Source of the DNA: Ulota crispa | Lineage: Eukaryota > Streptophyta > Bryopsida > Orthotrichales > Orthotrichaceae | Length of the DNA stretch: 64,000 bases | NCBI GenBank assembly: GCA_963920765.1 | Contig: OY987250.1 | Span: 13,384,409-13,448,408 of the forward strand | Direction: 5' to 3' | Shown here: piece by piece, positions 60,368-64,000 of the stretch | Layout: every line of letters begins with the position of its first letter | Numbering within the stretch: position 1 is the stretch's first letter | Translations under genes and position numbers: made by a program | Notes under the pieces: generated by a model | The model's input: the letters and a program-made list of their open reading frames with translations, nothing else | Database searches by the model: none | What the model was told of the DNA's origin: nothing

Positions 60368-61250
60368 ATGCCACAGATGGCTCAAAGATTCAAATGCTAA
60401 GTGTAATAGCAATTTGAAAAGCTCTCCTAACCTTCTAACATCCCTCCAAATTTCAAATCAATCTAAGATATTGTCCAAAAGTTATGCGAGTTCAAAGTAG
60501 AGGCTCTTCTTCCTCTTTACAAACTAAACACTGCCTCTAAAAAACCTCTATAACTTTTGTTCTATACATCACCCATAGAAACGTAATATCAATTTAGAAA
60601 GATGATATCACTGGCTTCAATCCATAAAATTTGCACTTCAAAACAAAACTTTGTCCGAAAGCTCTAGTCAATCAAAGTGTGGGTCTCAATTTTTTAGAGA
60701 GCACCCAAACCCGCAACTTCTATCCACTATAACTTCTTCAATAAAACTCCAAATGAAATGATTAAAGACAATTTGAAAAGTTATGACAACAAACTATCAC
60801 TCCTAAAATTTTGAGAAGAAAATCTCATACTGTCCAAAAGTTGTAGCTCTTCAAAGTCTCGGCTTTCTCCTAACAAAAGGACAGCCACCTCCAAACCTTC
60901 ACACTTCCATAACTTTCTCGTCCAAGCTTCAAACTTCAAGTTTAAAGACTTTTTAGAAAGCCAATACTAAGATAAACACTCTCTCCAAATCTTGTTGCAA
61001 AATGATATACAGATCATAAGTTATGGCTTGTCGAAGTCTCAGCCTTTCTTCATAGTTTGGCTTTTTGACTCCAAAATTCAAACACTCATAACTTTTGCAT
61101 CACAACTCCAAATCAAACTTGCAAACTCATTTTGGAAAGGTAATCACACAAGGAACAACCTCCTCAAATTTCAATTCAAAATCACGTATACACAGAAAAA
61201 AATCTCCCATCAAAGTTTCGGGATTTTTCTCCCTTCTTCTCACCAACACT
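60368..61250. repeat. Strongly diverged tandem array, period about 180 bp, about five units
   Basis: A recurring core (C-T-A/C-A-T-A-A-C-T-T-T/C) begins at 60548, 60727, 60907 and 61086, spacing 179-180 bp. Each unit also has a segment of the type CAATTTAGAAAG or CAATTTGAAAAG and a TTCAAAGTCTCGG-like segment. An earlier unit starts near 60368. Units are too diverged to be recent. They lie in the tract between the Ty3/gypsy pol and the C-rich minisatellite. Confidence 0.6.
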
Positions 61251-61586
61251 CATACACTAACTTCCAACAACTAAGGGATCTTTCCTCCACAATTTCGACC
61301 CTATCTAAGGTAGGGAGGTGGGGCACATCAGCCCATGCTCCTCCTTATCCTAACCCCACCATAGATGCCAAAACCCTTTTCCTTTCACACCTTTCCCATT
61401 GACTTCTAAATCCTTAGTATTTTTATTCAAACAAAGGCAAAATATATGAGCCTTCCAAAATCTCTAGATAAACATATGAAAATGATTAAATTACAAAATA
61501 AACACCATCGTAAAATGGCCACGTGCTCTTGCGAGCATATAATAGCGTCAAACGCTTGTCTTCAGTTGCCAAGTCGTGGACTTGGT

Positions 61587-61637
61587 TGGCTGGAAAAGCG
61601 GTCGTTTCTGGCCGCCCGCCGGTCCGGGTTCGAATCC
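61587..61637 (+). repeat. tRNA-derived A box/B box pair (SINE head or decayed tRNA)
   Basis: TGGCTGGAAAAGCGG at 61587-61601 resembles a pol III A box. GGTTCGAATCC at 61627-61637 is a textbook B box about 40 bp downstream. The flanking stems do not pair well enough for a functional tRNA (only GGG/CCC around the T loop). A T-run near 61817 could be a terminator. A tRNA-derived SINE of about 230 bp is the likeliest reading. Chance occurrence in a GC-rich LTR is the alternative. Confidence 0.4.
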
Positions 61638-61914
61638 CATCGAACTCGTCGAGCGGTGATGGCGGCTCACGGCTTGGCAGCTAGTGAGGCAGGAAATTGG
61701 CCCAGCCAACCCGCTACCTACCCCCCTGAGCTGTGCATGTGACAAGACGGCGCAGCGCATTGGAATCTATGGCCGCTGCGCTGTCACCAAACCGTGGTCC
61801 TCACCACGACCACCCCTTTTGCCTCAACTGTTGATTTATTGAAATCAACACAAACATAAAGAAATAACAGCTATTTACATGATGGAGGGAAGTCCATCAG
61901 GACATGCACCCTCT

Positions 61915-64000
61915 CTAAACCTGCACATCCTCCGGTATGTGCCAAGTTTGCTCGTCATGAATATCTTGGTTGTCTTCTGCATCTTCTGAATCTTCATCTT
62001 TATCTTCAGCTCTTTCGTGGCTTTCCATCTCTTGAGGGTTAAAAATCTCCTCAAGGTTTTCATGATGAAATTTTCCACTCCTTCGAAAAGCTTTGATTCG
62101 TTTACCAGCAACAGGCACGCGCAGAGAAGTCCCATCCAATTCCCTAAGTGAATAAGTGCCGTTGGTGTGCACTTTCATCACAATATAGGGTCCAAACCAT
62201 CTCTTAGCAAATTTGCGCACTGTACTATGCTGATGCTCCAATGTACTGTCAAATACAAGGACCCAATCACCCTCTCTGATCTGCTTGGTTCTTAATCTGT
62301 GTGTTTTGTCAAATCGCTCTTTATTGCTGAGCCTCGCTGTCTTCATCTTCTCCAATGCAATATCAAGGTCACTTGACAACCTTCCAAGCTGCTGAATCCG
62401 AAGTTCCAACAATCTTTCTCTGCTTATACCGTCCTCCCATGAAAGAAACACCCATGTGGGAATATCCTCTTCCGCCGGCATAATAGGTTTCTGCCCATAC
62501 ACAAGTTCGATAGGCATGTAACCAGTAACTGTACTGTGCGTAGTTCTGTCAGCCCACAAAGCAAATGGTAATAGCTTTGGCCACATATTTGGTTTGCCTT
62601 TACAAGCTTTAACCAAAGCATGAATGATCGGAGGATGCCCTCTCTCAATTTTGCCATTAGCCTCAGGGTTGTAAGCTGTCGTCAGCTTCAACTGCACACC
62701 ATAACGTTTGAAGAACTCTTTGGCCTCAGTGGCATTTAGTTCTCCTCTGTCAGCTCTCATTCGGCCAATGCTGCCATAACGACTGAAGATGTCTTCGAGT
62801 ATAAATCGGCATACATTTTCGGTAGCCTTAGTCCTCAAGGCTCTGCCCTCAACGAAGTTTGAGAGCTCCTCTCGTGCTAAAACAAGGTACTTCATTCCCC
62901 ACATAGCATTTGGCATGGCTACCAAATCTATCATCCACTGAAAATGGATCGCTAGAGGGTAAGTAGGATGTAATTCATCTCTGTGGCGCACCTTGGATTG
63001 CAGTTGGCACACCACACAAGAAACTACAAACTCTTCAACGTCTTTGTAAAGTCCTTTCCACCAGTACCTCTCCTTGATTTTTGTATAAGTGGCCCATACA
63101 CCTCTGTGACCTGCCCAAAGAGTATCATGGAACTCCTTGAGAACTTCAACTTTGGTCTTAGAGTCCCCCACCACTCTCAATGGTACTTCATCAGCTCTTT
63201 TTCCCCTCTTCCATAGAAATCCTTCTCTCAAAAGATATCTATAGGATTGATGCCTGATGTCTTTGAATGTTTTGTCTGTCCATCCTTCTTGCAGCTTCAT
63301 TGTGCTTAAATATAGCCCAATGTCTCTCAATTTTTCTTCATAAAGCTCAGCTTTGAATGGCAAAGCATCGATCGATGAGCTCTCAGCATCTATCGTCACC
63401 ACATAGCCTCCATGCAATAAATCTTCGACATCTTCGTAGCCCATCATCTCATCTTCATTAGAATACCTTGCTCTAGACAACATATCGGCAACAGAATTTT
63501 TTTTGCCTTCAATGTGTACTAGAACCGGATTCATAGATTTGATGTAGGCGATCCATCGAAGCATTGCAATGTCTGGTGAAGAACAATTTGCTATCATCCC
63601 CAGCAAAGGTAAGCAATCAGTCTCCAGTACCACCTCTGCTCCAATAAGGTAGTTTCTGTCCGCCTTCAGAGCTGTAAGAGCACCCCATAGTTCTCTTTTC
63701 ACTTGTGGATATGCTCTCTGACGCTCTGTCAAAATCCTTGCTCCAAATCGAATAGTAAATCTTTTGCCTTCCTCATCATCTTGTCCAATAGCCCAACCTA
63801 TGGCAATTGGACTTGTGTCAACAATCACGATCACCGGCCTCTTGCAATCATAGTTTACTTGCTTGAGAACTGGTGGCGACTCTAAAATCCTCTTCAACTC
63901 TTCCATAGCCAAGTTTTGCTCATTTTCCCAAATGAATTTGGTCCTCTTACGCAATAATTTGTAGAGAGGCTCTGATATATGAGCAAAATGGGGAATCCAT
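61915..64000 (-). CDS. pol: Ty3/gypsy retrotransposon pol, RNase H plus integrase, cut by the window edge
   Basis: The frame is open from the window edge to the stop at 61915. The first legible residues are WIPHFAHISEPLYKLL, the usual link between RT and RNase H. Numbering from the Leu codon (TTG) at 63954 as residue 1: RNase H acidic residues D46, E88, D113 and D157; integrase zinc finger H276, H283, C313 and C316; integrase catalytic D343, D402 and E437 (NGKIERGH); GPY motif at 588-590; acidic tail, no chromodomain seen. RNase H and integrase act in the cytoplasmic particle and at genomic insertion. There is no internal stop or frameshift in about 695 codons, so the copy may be young. The D402-E437 gap is 34 residues, one short of the usual 35. 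The RNase H wording (RELWGALTAL, ETDCLPLLGMI) differs from common plant gypsy elements. Gag, protease and most of RT lie outside the window. Confidence 0.93.
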   Translation of the reverse strand, partial: WIPHFAHISEPLYKLLRKRTKFIWENEQNLAMEELKRILESPPVLKQVNYDCKRPVIVIVDTSPIAIGWAIGQDDEEGKRFTIRFGARILTERQRAYPQVKRELWGALTALKADRNYLIGAEVVLETDCLPLLGMIANCSSPDIAMLRWIAYIKSMNPVLVHIEGKKNSVADMLSRARYSNEDEMMGYEDVEDLLHGGYVVTIDAESSSIDALPFKAELYEEKLRDIGLYLSTMKLQEGWTDKTFKDIRHQSYRYLLREGFLWKRGKRADEVPLRVVGDSKTKVEVLKEFHDTLWAGHRGVWATYTKIKERYWWKGLYKDVEEFVVSCVVCQLQSKVRHRDELHPTYPLAIHFQWMIDLVAMPNAMWGMKYLVLAREELSNFVEGRALRTKATENVCRFILEDIFSRYGSIGRMRADRGELNATEAKEFFKRYGVQLKLTTAYNPEANGKIERGHPPIIHALVKACKGKPNMWPKLLPFALWADRTTHSTVTGYMPIELVYGQKPIMPAEEDIPTWVFLSWEDGISRERLLELRIQQLGRLSSDLDIALEKMKTARLSNKERFDKTHRLRTKQIREGDWVLVFDSTLEHQHSTVRKFAKRWFGPYIVMKVHTNGTYSLRELDGTSLRVPVAGKRIKAFRRSGKFHHENLEEIFNPQEMESHERAEDKDEDSEDAEDNQDIHDEQTWHIPEDVQV

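Larger units (their letters stand above)
59743..61820 (-). mobile_element. Candidate 3' end of the Ty3/gypsy element: polypurine tract and possible long LTR
   Basis: Downstream of pol on the minus strand a purine run (GGCAAAAGGGG, about 61813-61823) is followed at 61812 by TGGTCGTGGTGAGG. This fits a polypurine tract followed by an LTR starting TG. A TG on the plus strand near 59743 (minus-strand CA) could be the far end, giving an LTR of about 2.07 kb. The other LTR lies outside the window, so this is not confirmed. The tract contains a diverged 180-bp tandem array, a CTTCAAGT minisatellite and a tRNA-like B box, each listed separately. Confidence 0.3.

Noticed and set aside
61587..61660. 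Functional tRNA gene
   Set aside because: Good B box, but acceptor and T stems do not pair; treated as a SINE head or decayed tRNA.
61915..62135. Second minus-strand frame overlapping the end of pol
   Set aside because: It is the shifted-frame shadow of the pol C-terminus.

Overview
The window looks like AT-rich nuclear DNA of a green plant (streptophyte). The main evidence is a 12-exon gene whose spliced product is a full-length plant-type SF3A3 splicing factor with GT-AG introns. Plant-style CACTA, PIF/Harbinger-like and hAT-like miniature elements and a Ty3/gypsy polyprotein agree with this. I cannot name the species. There is no sign of bacterial, organellar or viral gene organisation.

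Layout. Bases 1-41,000 hold almost no genes. They are a nested mosaic of short non-autonomous DNA transposons and simple repeats. 42,034-46,400 (minus) is SF3A3. 46,400-53,000 is repeat-rich intergenic DNA. 53,177-54,699 (minus) is a two-exon J-domain gene of the DNAJC17/Cwf23 type that appears to lack its RRM part. 55,000-59,700 holds more small elements and minisatellites. 59,700-64,000 is the 3' part of a Ty3/gypsy retrotransposon on the minus strand (RNase H and integrase), followed by a repeat-rich tract that may be its 3' LTR.

Family names used here. A family: about 915-945 bp, termini CCCCTAAAGGACC, flanked by TTAA. E, F, G, H: shorter elements, also TTAA plus a CCCCT-like terminus. 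B family: about 250-280 bp when empty, inner TIR motif GTTAATTTGGGAAAA. C family: about 356 bp, TIR CATGGTTGTCACA, 8-bp target duplication. D: foldback elements with arms of about 370 bp, TA target, TIR CAG. M family: TIR AGGTAGG, TA target. N family: TIR GAGCATCTCC, mostly TAA target. Boundaries and family links were read by eye.

Most notable result: at least a dozen A elements plus E-H form a TTAA-targeting group whose ends begin CCCCT, the signature of the piggyBac superfamily. Target duplication rather than a TTAA-containing TIR is supported by empty-site comparisons inside the window. B elements without an insert have one TTAA where B elements carrying A have two, and a 49-bp miniature A copy has a gap-free empty counterpart. 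Insertions have hit the TTAA in B-family TIRs independently, in opposite orientations and at both ends. No transposase for any small family lies in the window.

The two cellular genes both belong to the spliceosome: SF3A3 in the U2 snRNP, DNAJC17/Cwf23 as a spliceosome-associated J protein. Nothing in the sequence shows that they are co-regulated.
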